Of a stretch of 64,000 bases of DNA, positions 54,636-63,590 are shown in pieces (the first letter of the stretch is position 1; each line of letters begins with the position of its first letter). A model generated the notes under the pieces. The model saw only the letters and a list, made by a program, of their open reading frames with translations. It had not been told where the DNA came from and made no database searches. The position numbers and the translations under genes were made by a program. This DNA is from an uncultured Tenacibaculum sp. (GTDB lineage Bacteria; Bacteroidota; Bacteroidia; Flavobacteriales; Flavobacteriaceae), in contig CANMIL010000002.1 in the NCBI GenBank assembly GCA_947497895.1, forward strand, positions 1-64,000, read 5' to 3'.

Positions 54636-56324
54636 TCAAGTATTTCCTTTATTGATGTTTTCTACTAGGTAAGTTTTATCTAATTCTTTCGCAATTTCCA
54701 TTGCCTCTTTCACAACTTCTTTTGGATATTCATTCATTTCTAATATTCTAATTGCATTTCTATTTTTCAACTTTCCTTCTTTTAACTTATAATCAAAACC
54801 TACTGTTTTTTCATTTACAGTTTCACTAAAATGATACAAATCATATTCATTAGAAAGCATATCGGCTAATTCAATATCATGTGTTGCAACCAATATTTTA
54901 TTGTTATTCTTTGCTAGTGCTGATAAAACAGATTTACTAGCAGAAATTCTTTCTACTGTATTTGTTCCTTTAAACAGCTCATCTAAAAGGAATAGATTAT
55001 TAACTGAACTCACACCTTCTTCAAGCATTTCCTTAATTGTCAATACCTCTTCGAAATAATAACTTTTATTATTCATTAAATCGTCACTTATCCGAATAGC
55101 AGAGAATATCTTCAACAACGGAAAGGTCATCGATTTCGCAAAACATGTATTAATTGTTAACCCAGTTATTACATTTAATCCAATAGCACGAATAAAAGAA
55201 GTTTTTCCAGACATATTCGAACCTGTAAGAAGTACCGATTTTTCAAACATCCGAATACTATTCGTAGAACAGTTGAATATTAACGGATGACTTATTTGGT
55301 CCGCAATTATCTTATTTTCATTATTAATAACTGGCAAACAATATGTTTTAAGTCCATTTCTTAGAGAAACTATCGAAATAAGCATATCAATATGTCCTAC
55401 AAACTTATACACCCTTTCTATGTCATTCCTTCTAGTATTTAATTTTTTTAAAACACTGAACAACAATAAAGGCTCTAGCAAAAACATAATTTTAAAAATT
55501 TCAAAAACAAACCATCCTATAATTTCAATTTCTCCTTGAAGTTTAGCCTCAAGCTGAAAAAATGACATTCTATTCTTTATCTTTTTAATTAACTGTATTG
55601 ACGTTAAAAGGTGAGGATCCAATTTTTTAAATGACGAATTCGCAAATAAGTGGGAGGCCACGTTATTTAATATTAGAAGCTGAGGAATTGAATTTACATA
55701 TTGTATTAAACTATTCTTATTCCAGTAATGAATTACAAAATTCGCACAAAAAACACCAAAGAGAACGATGAAAAAAACAGGGTTGAAAAAGCCTAAAATC
55801 AACGACAATAAACTGGCTAATGACAATAGTTTTATTACAAATAGCCATTTAGGAGGATTCAAATGCTTCTCTTGAAACAATGTCGTAATATAATACGCAT
55901 CTTTTCTATTCAATTTTTTGAGCCTCTTTTGAGTAGAAATTCTAAGTTTTGAATTTCTAAACAACTCTTCGATTAAAACTTCATTCTGTCTTATTTCCTC
56001 CTCTTTAATCTTTATAACACGAAGACTATTATACAGATATTGTTGCCCCACTCTTGATGTTGTTCTATCAAGAAACATAAATAATTCATCAAAATCTAAA
56101 TCATTACAAGTTTTATCCGACAATACTTGATATGCATTTGTATTATCCTTTTTTCTAAAATATCTTTCTATATACTCAAAATCAAAAGAGCCCTTTTTTA
56201 CTTTCCCATAAGATTCAATTAAATCAAGGTTCTTCTTTTTCTTTCCGTTAAATTTAAACTTAGAAAATGCATATTTAACTTTAAAAAATATATCTACTAC
56301 CATCAAATAATTAGTGTGTACCAT
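54636..56324 (-). CDS. Membrane-spanning MutS-like ATPase
   Basis: A 562-residue protein with a C-terminal MutS ATPase domain (Walker A 'LTGSNMSGKTSFIRAIG' at about 366-382, Walker B 'NNLFLLDELFKGTNTVERIS', then 'VATHDIELADM') and a shortened MutS core before it. Unlike MutS or MutS2 it has hydrophobic helices at about 160-200 and 268-292, and no mismatch-recognition or Smr domain. Such membrane-associated MutS-related proteins occur in Bacteroidetes; their function is unknown to me. The start could also be Met8. Confidence 0.8.
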   Translation of the reverse strand: MVHTNYLMVVDIFFKVKYAFSKFKFNGKKKKNLDLIESYGKVKKGSFDFEYIERYFRKKDNTNAYQVLSDKTCNDLDFDELFMFLDRTTSRVGQQYLYNSLRVIKIKEEEIRQNEVLIEELFRNSKLRISTQKRLKKLNRKDAYYITTLFQEKHLNPPKWLFVIKLLSLASLLSLILGFFNPVFFIVLFGVFCANFVIHYWNKNSLIQYVNSIPQLLILNNVASHLFANSSFKKLDPHLLTSIQLIKKIKNRMSFFQLEAKLQGEIEIIGWFVFEIFKIMFLLEPLLLFSVLKKLNTRRNDIERVYKFVGHIDMLISIVSLRNGLKTYCLPVINNENKIIADQISHPLIFNCSTNSIRMFEKSVLLTGSNMSGKTSFIRAIGLNVITGLTINTCFAKSMTFPLLKIFSAIRISDDLMNNKSYYFEEVLTIKEMLEEGVSSVNNLFLLDELFKGTNTVERISASKSVLSALAKNNNKILVATHDIELADMLSNEYDLYHFSETVNEKTVGFDYKLKEGKLKNRNAIRILEMNEYPKEVVKEAMEIAKELDKTYLVENINKGNT

Positions 56325-56478
56325 CCATTGAATGTTACAAAAAACACTATTTCATTTTAACTTTTTAATGGCTTATGGTAATTATCTGAAAATAATAAGG
56401 AAGTCTATACATATTAACCGTTACTTACTTTAAATTATTTATCTTTTGGCTTTATAAATCAATATCAAAACTTACTCA

Positions 56479-57525
56479 ATGAAATATCTAGCATCACTAT
56501 TAATAGCACTGGCTTTTGTTAATTGCAAAACCACTCCTCCGAAAGAAGAAAAAAAGGAAAATATTCAACAAAACGAATTTGCCATAGTAATCCATGGCGG
56601 TGCTGGAACTATCTTAAAAAAGAATATGACTCCTGAGCTAGAAAATGCTTACCAAGAGAAACTTGAAGAAGCTGTTAGAAAAGGATATGATATTTTAAAA
56701 AATGGTGGATCAAGCACAAAAGCCGTAGAAGCGTCAATCCATATAATGGAAAACTCTCCTTTATTTAATGCAGGAAAGGGAGCTGTTTTCACCAATGCCG
56801 AAACTAATGAAATGGACGCATCTATTATGGAAGGAGCAACTCTAAATGCTGGGGCTATTGCAGGTGTAAAAACGATTAAAAATCCTATTTCCGCAGCTAT
56901 TGAGGTAATGAATAACTCAAATCATGTTTTGTTATCTGGAGCAGGAGCGGATAAATTTGCTAAGGACAAAGGACTCGAAATAATGGATCCAAGTTATTTT
57001 TATACTGATAGACGATTCAAATCACTTCAACGTATCAAAGACAAAGAAAAGACGGAATTGGACCATGATGAAAAAACCGCTTTTTATGATAGTGACATCA
57101 AAAACAGTAAGTTCGGAACCGTAGGCTGTGTTGCGCTCGATAAAAACGGTAACATAACAGCAGGTACCTCAACCGGTGGAATGACCAACAAACGATGGAA
57201 TAGAATTGGGGATTCTCCTATTATAGGAGCAGGAACGTATGCTAACAACAAAACTTGTGGTGTTTCTTCTACTGGATGGGGTGAATATTTTATTAGAGGA
57301 GTTGTTGCTTACGATATTGCGGCTCAAATGGAATATAAAAACGCCACTTTAAAAGAAGCTACTCATGACGTTATTCAAAACAAACTAACGAAACTTGGAG
57401 GAACTGGAGGTATTATTGCTCTTGATAAAAACGGAAATATGTCTTTCGAGTTCAACACTGCTGGAATGTATAGAGCTTCCATGAATGATAAAGGTGAGTT
57501 AATCGTAAAAATTTATAAAGATTAA
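56479..57525 (+). CDS. Isoaspartyl peptidase / L-asparaginase (Ntn type)
   Basis: A 348-residue lipoprotein (lipobox 'LLIALAFVNC') of the plant-type asparaginase family. The propeptide is cut before Thr in 'SKFGTVGCVALD', making the N-terminal nucleophile. Other motifs: 'VIHGGAGTI', 'FNAGKGAVFTNAETNEMDAS', 'TSTGGMTNKRWNRIGDSPI'. It removes beta-aspartyl residues or hydrolyses asparagine outside the cytoplasm. Confidence 0.92.
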   Translation: MKYLASLLIALAFVNCKTTPPKEEKKENIQQNEFAIVIHGGAGTILKKNMTPELENAYQEKLEEAVRKGYDILKNGGSSTKAVEASIHIMENSPLFNAGKGAVFTNAETNEMDASIMEGATLNAGAIAGVKTIKNPISAAIEVMNNSNHVLLSGAGADKFAKDKGLEIMDPSYFYTDRRFKSLQRIKDKEKTELDHDEKTAFYDSDIKNSKFGTVGCVALDKNGNITAGTSTGGMTNKRWNRIGDSPIIGAGTYANNKTCGVSSTGWGEYFIRGVVAYDIAAQMEYKNATLKEATHDVIQNKLTKLGGTGGIIALDKNGNMSFEFNTAGMYRASMNDKGELIVKIYKD

Positions 57526-57597
57526 TGCGATAAATTAAACTCAAAGGAAGTTATTTTCATTTCATCGGCTTTCTGCTACCACTTAACGATAATTAAT

Positions 57598-57626
57598 TTT
57601 GTTTCTGAAGACAGTCATTATTTTTG
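57598..57626 (+). promoter_or_regulatory. Promoter of candidate small RNA 1
   Basis: TTTG (57598-57601), 17 nt, TATTTTTG (57619-57626). The -7 part matches TAnnTTTG fully; the spacer is a little short. It lies just before a terminator-ended structured element with no ORF. Confidence 0.6.
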
Positions 57627-57631
57627 AAATA

Positions 57632-57719
57632 TAATTTTCCCAAAATAATTAGTTTCCCAACTAAATATCATCTCAACATTGCCAACTTTTTCCCAAAGCA
57701 CAGTTGAGATGTTTTTTTT
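57632..57719 (+). ncRNA. Candidate small RNA 1 (C-rich loops)
   Basis: An 88-nt segment from a predicted start to an intrinsic terminator. CATCTCAAC (57669-57677) pairs with GTTGAGATG (57703-57711), then T8. Three TTTCCCAA-type motifs lie outside the stem or in its loop. A related segment occurs about 210 bp downstream with conserved motifs, stem and terminator, although much sequence differs. The pair looks like duplicated small RNA genes; the C-rich loops could pair with G-rich targets such as ribosome-binding regions or bind a protein. Confidence 0.6.
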
Positions 57720-57812
57720 GCGCTATATTTTAGTTCTAACCGCCATTTAAATACTAGAACGGAACTAAACTGCAACTCACCGACTTTCTAAAACCTTTAA
57801 ACGAAAACTCTA

Positions 57813-57841
57813 TTTACAACTTATAAAACTGGTTAATTTAG
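57813..57841 (+). promoter_or_regulatory. Weak promoter of candidate small RNA 2
   Basis: TTTA (57813-57816), 17 nt, TAATTTAG (57834-57841): same geometry as the promoter of small RNA 1, with one mismatch in each box. Confidence 0.4.
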
Positions 57842-57846
57842 CAGTG

Positions 57847-57932
57847 TAATTATTCCCCAATAATTAGTTTATTCCCCAATAAAAACATCTTAGTTGTTGC
57901 TATTCCCCTAGCACAATCGAGATGTTTTTTAT
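57847..57932 (+). ncRNA. Candidate small RNA 2, paralogue of small RNA 1
   Basis: It aligns with 57632-57719: TAATTATTCCCCAATAATTAG here against TAATTTTCCCAAAATAATTAG there, then TTATTCCCCAAT, then the stem CATCTTAGTTG/CAATCGAGATG (57886-57896 with 57914-57924) and T6. The stem is kept by G-U pairs with one mismatch although its sequence has changed. Three TATTCCCC motifs are present in the same places as in the first copy. Confidence 0.58.
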
Positions 57933-58050
57933 TTGTTGGGTAATATATATTCAAAATACATACTACTTAATAAGTAGTCATATTTAAAATCAAACAAATA
58001 GACGATTTATTTTTTTCCGAGCGGTTCAAGAATCAACTTGGATTATGCAA

Positions 58051-58080
58051 AAAACCACTTCCTAAGAAGTGGTTTTATTT
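58051..58080 (-). terminator. Terminator after the ABC-F gene
   Basis: AAAACCACTT (58051-58060) and AAGTGGTTTT (58067-58076) form a 10-bp stem with a 6-nt loop. It lies about 40 bp after the ABC-F stop on the minus strand; T's on the plus side make it usable in both directions. Confidence 0.82.
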
Positions 58081-58116
58081 ATTTCTTAAATCTATTAATT
58101 TATAAAGCCTTCAGAC

Positions 58117-59976
58117 TTATTCTTCCAGCTTCATTGATAATTCAAACCAACGCTCTTCCTTCTCTTCAATTGTTTCTATAATTCCCTGAAGCTCGACAGA
58201 TTTCTCATTAATGTCTTCTGAGGCCACCTCTCCATTGGTAAACATATCTTCAATAACTTTTCGTTTCTTTTGCAGATTCTCTATATCTTTCTCTAAAGTA
58301 CCATATTCTCTTTTCTCATTATAACTTAACTTTCCTTTTTGCGGCGCTTTAGTTTTCGTTTCAGTTACTTTCTTTTCTTCTTTGACTTGTGGGGGTTGAG
58401 AATTTTCATATGCTCTAAAATCAGAGTAATTCCCTGGGAAATTCTCCACAATTCCTTCTCCTCTAAACACAAAAAGAGAATCTACTATTTTATCCATAAA
58501 GTAACGGTCGTGTGATACTACCATTAAGTTTCCAGGGTAATCAAGTAAAAAGCTTTCCAAAACATTCAAGGTAACCACATCGAGGTCATTTGTTGGCTCA
58601 TCGAGAATTAAAAAGTTTGGATTTTGAATTAATACAGCACATAAGTACAAACGTTTTTGTTCTCCTCCAGATAATTTTTCTACAAAATCATGTTGCTTCT
58701 TTCTATTAAACAAAAAACGTTCAAGTAGTTGTCCGGCAGAGATCTTTCTTCCTTTTGTTAAAGGGATGTACTCTCCGAACTCCTTTATTACATCAATTAC
58801 TTTTTGACCTTCCTTTATTTCTATTCCTCTCTGTGTATAGTAACCAAATTTTACGGTTTCTCCTATAACCACTTTTCCTCCATCAATCCCTTCTCTCTGG
58901 GTTAAAATGTTGAGGAATGATGATTTTCCTGTTCCGTTCTTTCCAATTATTCCGATACGCTCTCCTTTTTTGAAAACATACTCGAAACTGTCGAGAATTA
59001 CCTTATCTCCAAATGACTTTTTTAAATTATGAAGCTCAACAATTTTACTTCCTAAACGCTCCATATTTATTTCAAGTTGTACTTGATGGTCTTGTCTTCT
59101 CTGATGTGCTTTCTTTTTAATTTCAAAAAAGTCATCAATTCTAGACTTTGATTTGGTTGTTCTTGCCTTAGGCTGACGACGCATCCAATCGAGTTCTTTT
59201 TTAAATAAACTTTTGGCTTTACTTAAATTGGTAGCCTCTAGCGCCATGCGCTCTTCTTTATTTTGTAAGTAATACGAGTAATTTCCTTTATACTTATACA
59301 ACTTACCATTGTCAAGCTCTAATATTTCATTACAAACGCGCTCTAAAAAGTAACGATCGTGCGTTACCATAAACAACGTAATTTTCTCCTTTGCAAAAAA
59401 CGCCTCTAGCCATTCAATCATTTCTAAATCTAAATGGTTGGTTGGCTCATCTAAAATTAAAAGATCTGGCTTGTTAATTAAGATAATAGCTAAGCCTAAA
59501 CGCTTTTTCTGTCCTCCAGAAAGTGTTTTTACCTTTTGTTTTAAGTTATCTAATTTAAGCTTCGAAAGAATTTGCTTGTACTGTGTTTCGAAATCCCAAG
59601 CATTATGCTGCTCCATTAGTTCAAAAGCTTTTTGGTAAGCTTCTTGGTTGTCTGGATTTTCCAACGCTTTTTCGTACTGTTGAATTATAGGTAGTATTTT
59701 ATTCTCTGTAGAAAAAATAGTTTCTTCAATGGTTAAGTCTGGATCAAAACTTGAATCTTGAGCCAAATAGGCTATATGTATCCCTTTTCTATTAATTACC
59801 TGACCAGTATCGGGAGTATCTTTCCCCGCAATAATATTTAGTATAGAAGTTTTTCCACTTCCGTTTTTAGCTACAAAAGCAATTTTCTGGTCTTTATTTA
59901 TTCCAAAAGAAATATCTTGAAACAATACTCTTTCTCCGTATGATTTGGAGATGTTTTCTACCGTTAAATAATTCAT
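58117..59976 (-). CDS. uup: ABC-F family ATPase, Uup-like
   Basis: About 619 residues from the ATG at 59976, where ABC-F homology begins ('MNYLTVENISKSYGERVLF'); a farther upstream ATG at 60036 adds an unlikely leader. Two ABC domains with Walker A 'AKNGSGKTSIL' and 'GKNGTGKSSFL', signatures 'LSGGQKKRL' and 'LSGGEQKRL', a linker between them, and a C-terminal coiled coil (about 550-619) as in Uup. No membrane domain. These ATPases act on ribosomes or DNA intermediates in the cytoplasm. Confidence 0.9.
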   Translation of the reverse strand: MNYLTVENISKSYGERVLFQDISFGINKDQKIAFVAKNGSGKTSILNIIAGKDTPDTGQVINRKGIHIAYLAQDSSFDPDLTIEETIFSTENKILPIIQQYEKALENPDNQEAYQKAFELMEQHNAWDFETQYKQILSKLKLDNLKQKVKTLSGGQKKRLGLAIILINKPDLLILDEPTNHLDLEMIEWLEAFFAKEKITLFMVTHDRYFLERVCNEILELDNGKLYKYKGNYSYYLQNKEERMALEATNLSKAKSLFKKELDWMRRQPKARTTKSKSRIDDFFEIKKKAHQRRQDHQVQLEINMERLGSKIVELHNLKKSFGDKVILDSFEYVFKKGERIGIIGKNGTGKSSFLNILTQREGIDGGKVVIGETVKFGYYTQRGIEIKEGQKVIDVIKEFGEYIPLTKGRKISAGQLLERFLFNRKKQHDFVEKLSGGEQKRLYLCAVLIQNPNFLILDEPTNDLDVVTLNVLESFLLDYPGNLMVVSHDRYFMDKIVDSLFVFRGEGIVENFPGNYSDFRAYENSQPPQVKEEKKVTETKTKAPQKGKLSYNEKREYGTLEKDIENLQKKRKVIEDMFTNGEVASEDINEKSVELQGIIETIEEKEERWFELSMKLEE

Positions 59977-60040
59977 GTGACAAAAGTAATTAAAACAGTA
60001 CCAAAATATTCTCAAAGCAATACAAAATTCCCCCAAAGAA

Positions 60041-60070
60041 AAAGAGGTTGCTTTTCACAACCTCTTTCTT
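60041..60070 (-). terminator. Terminator after the S8 protease gene
   Basis: AAAGAGGTTG (60041-60050) and CAACCTCTTT (60058-60067) form a 10-bp stem with a 7-nt loop; U-rich on the minus-strand RNA. Confidence 0.85.
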
Positions 60071-60131
60071 CATTCACCATCGAGTATTCGAATCTTATAG
60101 AAAGAAACGTTTATTATAATCTTGAATTCTA

Positions 60132-63100
60132 TTACTTTTTAATCAGTTTTGTTCTCAATAGTTTTTGTCCATCATTGATTTCTAATAAATAAATACCGGA
60201 TTTCAAACTTGATACATTCATGTTAGGCTTAAACTTACCTTCCTCAATTATTCTTCCTAAAGCATCTGAAATAGTGTAAGGAGCATCTTTTAAAGAAGAA
60301 AGACCTTTTATTTGAACAAATGATTCTACTGGATTAGGATATACGTTAATATCTGTAATTACATCATTTCTCAAAGTTTCTGCATTGATATTACTGAATA
60401 CTCCATTCGAAGCGCCTCCGTTTGAAACGATATTTACGGTATAATCTTCCACTTCTCCATATCCAAAAGTTTCACATGCTGTTTGACTTCCATTCCACTT
60501 CATCGAAACGCGCATTCTTGTTTGTCCTAATAAAGCTGAAAAAGGGATTGCTACTTGAGTCGTTAATAAATCATAACTTGATGAACTTCCTTCGGTAACT
60601 TTCTCTGAAGCCGCAAAAACACCATCTTGGTTGAAATCAATCCATGCAGCCCAGTACTCTACGTATGGAGTACTTGAAAAACCAGCACTAAATAACAAGT
60701 GATATGTACCTCCAACTCCAACAGTAGCCACTTTGTTAGTATAGTCTCCATAACCATAATCACTTCCTGTACTGTTTGTCATGCCACCAAAAGCAACATA
60801 GTCGATCCATTCATAGCTCGCATTATTTCCTCCTGAAGAACAATAGCTAACCACATTACTCAAAGTAGTTGCTGTTGTCGTCGCTTGAGACGATTCATTT
60901 CCAGCTGCATCAAATGCGACAACTGTAAATGTGTAAGTAGTACTAGGATCCAACCCTGTAATATCCATAAAGGTATCGGTAGTTGTTCCTACAAGGGTTC
61001 CATTTACATAAACATAATACCCTTCTATCCCAACATTATCAGTTGAAGCTGTCCAAGTTAAACGAACTTCCGTTTGTGTAATATTTGAAGCTGTTAAATT
61101 AGTTGGTGTCGAAGGAGCTTCAGTATCTGCCTCTGATCCACCTATAACAACTGTATAATCTTCTGTTTCACCATAATCATAAGTTCCACAAGCACTTGGT
61201 ATTGCATTGTATCTTAAAATAACGCGCATTCTTGTTGCTCCTTCTTTTGCACTTGCAGGAACCGTAAATGTTCCAGAAACTGCTGTATTTGTAGAAGGAG
61301 ACTTCGTCCAAACTGTTTCCCCTGCATCTGCAAAATCACCATCTTGATTATAATCTATAAAAACTGCATATCCTTCGTTATATACAGATCCTGTCCATCT
61401 TGGTGTAATGACAATCGTATGTTCTGTTGATTTTTCCAGATCGGTTGAAACACTTGTATAATCAGAATACCCACTGGTACCTCCAGATGTTTTGTTAATA
61501 GTTCCTAATTGAACTCTTTGAATATGTTCTTCACTCGGATTATTCCCGTTAGACTCACAATATTGTGATGGCGGTGGTGTACCTCCTCCCGATTGGGTTG
61601 TAAAGTTCGTTGAACTACTGTAGTTTGAATTCCCTGAAGAACATACACTTCGAACTTGAACTTCATATTGTGTGCTCTCTGATAATCCTGTTAAGTTTGT
61701 TGAAGTAGATAGCACTGGTACTGTTGTCCAAGCAGTTGTTCCTACTTGACGGTATCTCACTTCATAAGTTGCTTGTGGAACAGCATCCCAAGAAACTGTT
61801 GCCGTGGAAGAAGTAACGTCAGAAGTAGTAACTCCTGTAGGTACTGTTGCATTACAAACAGAAGTATTACTTGTAATTCCTGTAACTATCAATGAATAGT
61901 CTTGACTTCCTCCAACTAAAGAACCTTTATGAGTTACAGTAATCGTATATGTTCCTGAAGCGTTATCAATATCAACTCTTTCATAAGGATCTACATTATT
62001 GTCTTGCTTAGCACTTGTGGTTGCACCAGTTAGCTTATATGGTAAATACGTTGTACCGTTTTTTGATACTCTAATATCTAAATCATTAACCAATACTGGT
62101 GTAGTTGAATTCACCGTTGTATTTGCCGTTCCCGGTCTATCAGTCCAAGAAATTGACGCCAATAAAGGACTTGTTCCATCCGACTGAACAGTAATGGTAT
62201 AAGTTTGACCAGAACTCAATGTTAATTCTTCCATTTTAGATTGATTACCTTTCTTTGTAATCGTTTCCGCTGCTCTTTTGGTATTTAATAATCCCCATCC
62301 AAAAACAGCATCAGGACCTGAAACTCCTGCATCATCTGCAGTATGTAAAGCCAAACCTTTTAAGCTTGCCGCCTTCATAAAATCTCCGTTATTCAAGTTT
62401 TTATGATGCTGCTGGAGCAATAATAAAGAACCTGCCACATTTGGCCCAGACATTGAAGTTCCACTGATAGAATAATAGTCATCATTCGTATTTCCATCAC
62501 TTAAATTTGGAGCTCCTGGATTCATAGCAAAACTTGCGAAATCAAATGATGAATATACATCAGTTCCATTTCCAGTAATATCTGGTTTAATTCTGAAGTC
62601 ATCTGTTGGACCTTCACTACTTGACGAATTAATCGCTACAGAAATTAAATTCCCATTGGAATCAACGTTTGCATCCTGAGCATTTGCAACGACTAAATTA
62701 TTTTTAGATGTTGCTGCTGAAGTAAGCTTATCGAATCCAAAACCTCCAGTAGGATTGTTATTAGCGTTATTGTCATCACCATCGTTTCCTGCGGATCTAA
62801 CCATTAAATAATAAGGCGCATTAAACATTAGTTCATCCCATTGACGAGATTCGGTTATATATCCCCCAAAATAATGTTGAGGAATCCAAACTTGTCCCGT
62901 ATTAGGATCTCTAAATGGAATACCATAAGAATGATTCGAAACTAGCATCCCACTTGAAGCCTCAGAAGTTGCCTCCGAAATATCGTTATTCCAATCGGCA
63001 GTTTTGGCTTTCGCATGAGGAGCCATCCCTTTAGCATTCGATTGATAAACCCCAGACCCAATTAATGTTCCAGTAACATGTGCTGCGTGGAATGTATTTG

Positions 63101-63590
63101 CATTTCTATTGGTGACACCATCAATAATAGATGCACGGTTATTTCCTCCTGGGCCGTCATAATCCTCATGAGTTAATTGAACTGCACCTCCATCCCAAAC
63201 ATTAATCGTCATTCCTTGTCCTAAAAGATTCAAACCTAAAGATCCTCCTGTATGCAAATGATCTGTTCTTGTTGATTTCGCCGCATCAACGTTGTCTGTG
63301 GCATAATAAATTGGCATTCCTTTATCGACTCTTTGAAGTTCCATAAAACCGCCATCCTTTTTTAAAATCTCAGTTTTCCAACCTTTTTGTTTCGCTAGTA
63401 GTAGTGCTTCTTGTTTTTGATTGGCTTGCTTTGTTCGTAGTGTTTTCTTGAGAGTTTCAAGCTTAGTTAAATCGTAACTACTACGAATCTTTTGAATTTG
63501 TTGTTTGTTTTGTGCTTGCAATTGAGTGAAAAGACTAGCGCCTAAACACGTACCTGCGAACACAAGCATTTTAAAATACCTATGATTCAT
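60132..63590 (-). CDS. Secreted S8 (subtilisin-like) protease with T9SS sorting domain
   Basis: A 1152-residue secreted multidomain enzyme: signal peptide (about 1-26), subtilisin domain with Asp in 'MTINVWDGGAVQLTHEDYDG', His in 'TFHAAHVTGTLIG' and Ser in 'ISGTSMSGPNVAGSL', a P-domain-like beta region, a fibronectin type III module ('ATVSWDAVPQATYEVRYRQV'), a GEVEDY-type domain ('YGETEDYTVVI'), a second FN3 ('EVRLTWTASTDNVGIEGYYV'), a second GEVEDY domain, and a C-terminal type A sorting domain ('DINVYPNPVESFVQIKG', 'SLKSGIYLLEI'). It is exported by Sec and then by the type IX system, to the surface or medium, to digest proteins. Confidence 0.94.
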   Translation of the reverse strand: MNHRYFKMLVFAGTCLGASLFTQLQAQNKQQIQKIRSSYDLTKLETLKKTLRTKQANQKQEALLLAKQKGWKTEILKKDGGFMELQRVDKGMPIYYATDNVDAAKSTRTDHLHTGGSLGLNLLGQGMTINVWDGGAVQLTHEDYDGPGGNNRASIIDGVTNRNANTFHAAHVTGTLIGSGVYQSNAKGMAPHAKAKTADWNNDISEATSEASSGMLVSNHSYGIPFRDPNTGQVWIPQHYFGGYITESRQWDELMFNAPYYLMVRSAGNDGDDNNANNNPTGGFGFDKLTSAATSKNNLVVANAQDANVDSNGNLISVAINSSSSEGPTDDFRIKPDITGNGTDVYSSFDFASFAMNPGAPNLSDGNTNDDYYSISGTSMSGPNVAGSLLLLQQHHKNLNNGDFMKAASLKGLALHTADDAGVSGPDAVFGWGLLNTKRAAETITKKGNQSKMEELTLSSGQTYTITVQSDGTSPLLASISWTDRPGTANTTVNSTTPVLVNDLDIRVSKNGTTYLPYKLTGATTSAKQDNNVDPYERVDIDNASGTYTITVTHKGSLVGGSQDYSLIVTGITSNTSVCNATVPTGVTTSDVTSSTATVSWDAVPQATYEVRYRQVGTTAWTTVPVLSTSTNLTGLSESTQYEVQVRSVCSSGNSNYSSSTNFTTQSGGGTPPPSQYCESNGNNPSEEHIQRVQLGTINKTSGGTSGYSDYTSVSTDLEKSTEHTIVITPRWTGSVYNEGYAVFIDYNQDGDFADAGETVWTKSPSTNTAVSGTFTVPASAKEGATRMRVILRYNAIPSACGTYDYGETEDYTVVIGGSEADTEAPSTPTNLTASNITQTEVRLTWTASTDNVGIEGYYVYVNGTLVGTTTDTFMDITGLDPSTTYTFTVVAFDAAGNESSQATTTATTLSNVVSYCSSGGNNASYEWIDYVAFGGMTNSTGSDYGYGDYTNKVATVGVGGTYHLLFSAGFSSTPYVEYWAAWIDFNQDGVFAASEKVTEGSSSSYDLLTTQVAIPFSALLGQTRMRVSMKWNGSQTACETFGYGEVEDYTVNIVSNGGASNGVFSNINAETLRNDVITDINVYPNPVESFVQIKGLSSLKDAPYTISDALGRIIEEGKFKPNMNVSSLKSGIYLLEINDGQKLLRTKLIKK

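Noticed and set aside
59977..60036. Upstream start for the ABC-F protein
   Set aside because: The extra 20 residues are unlike the family; homology begins exactly at the ATG at 59976.
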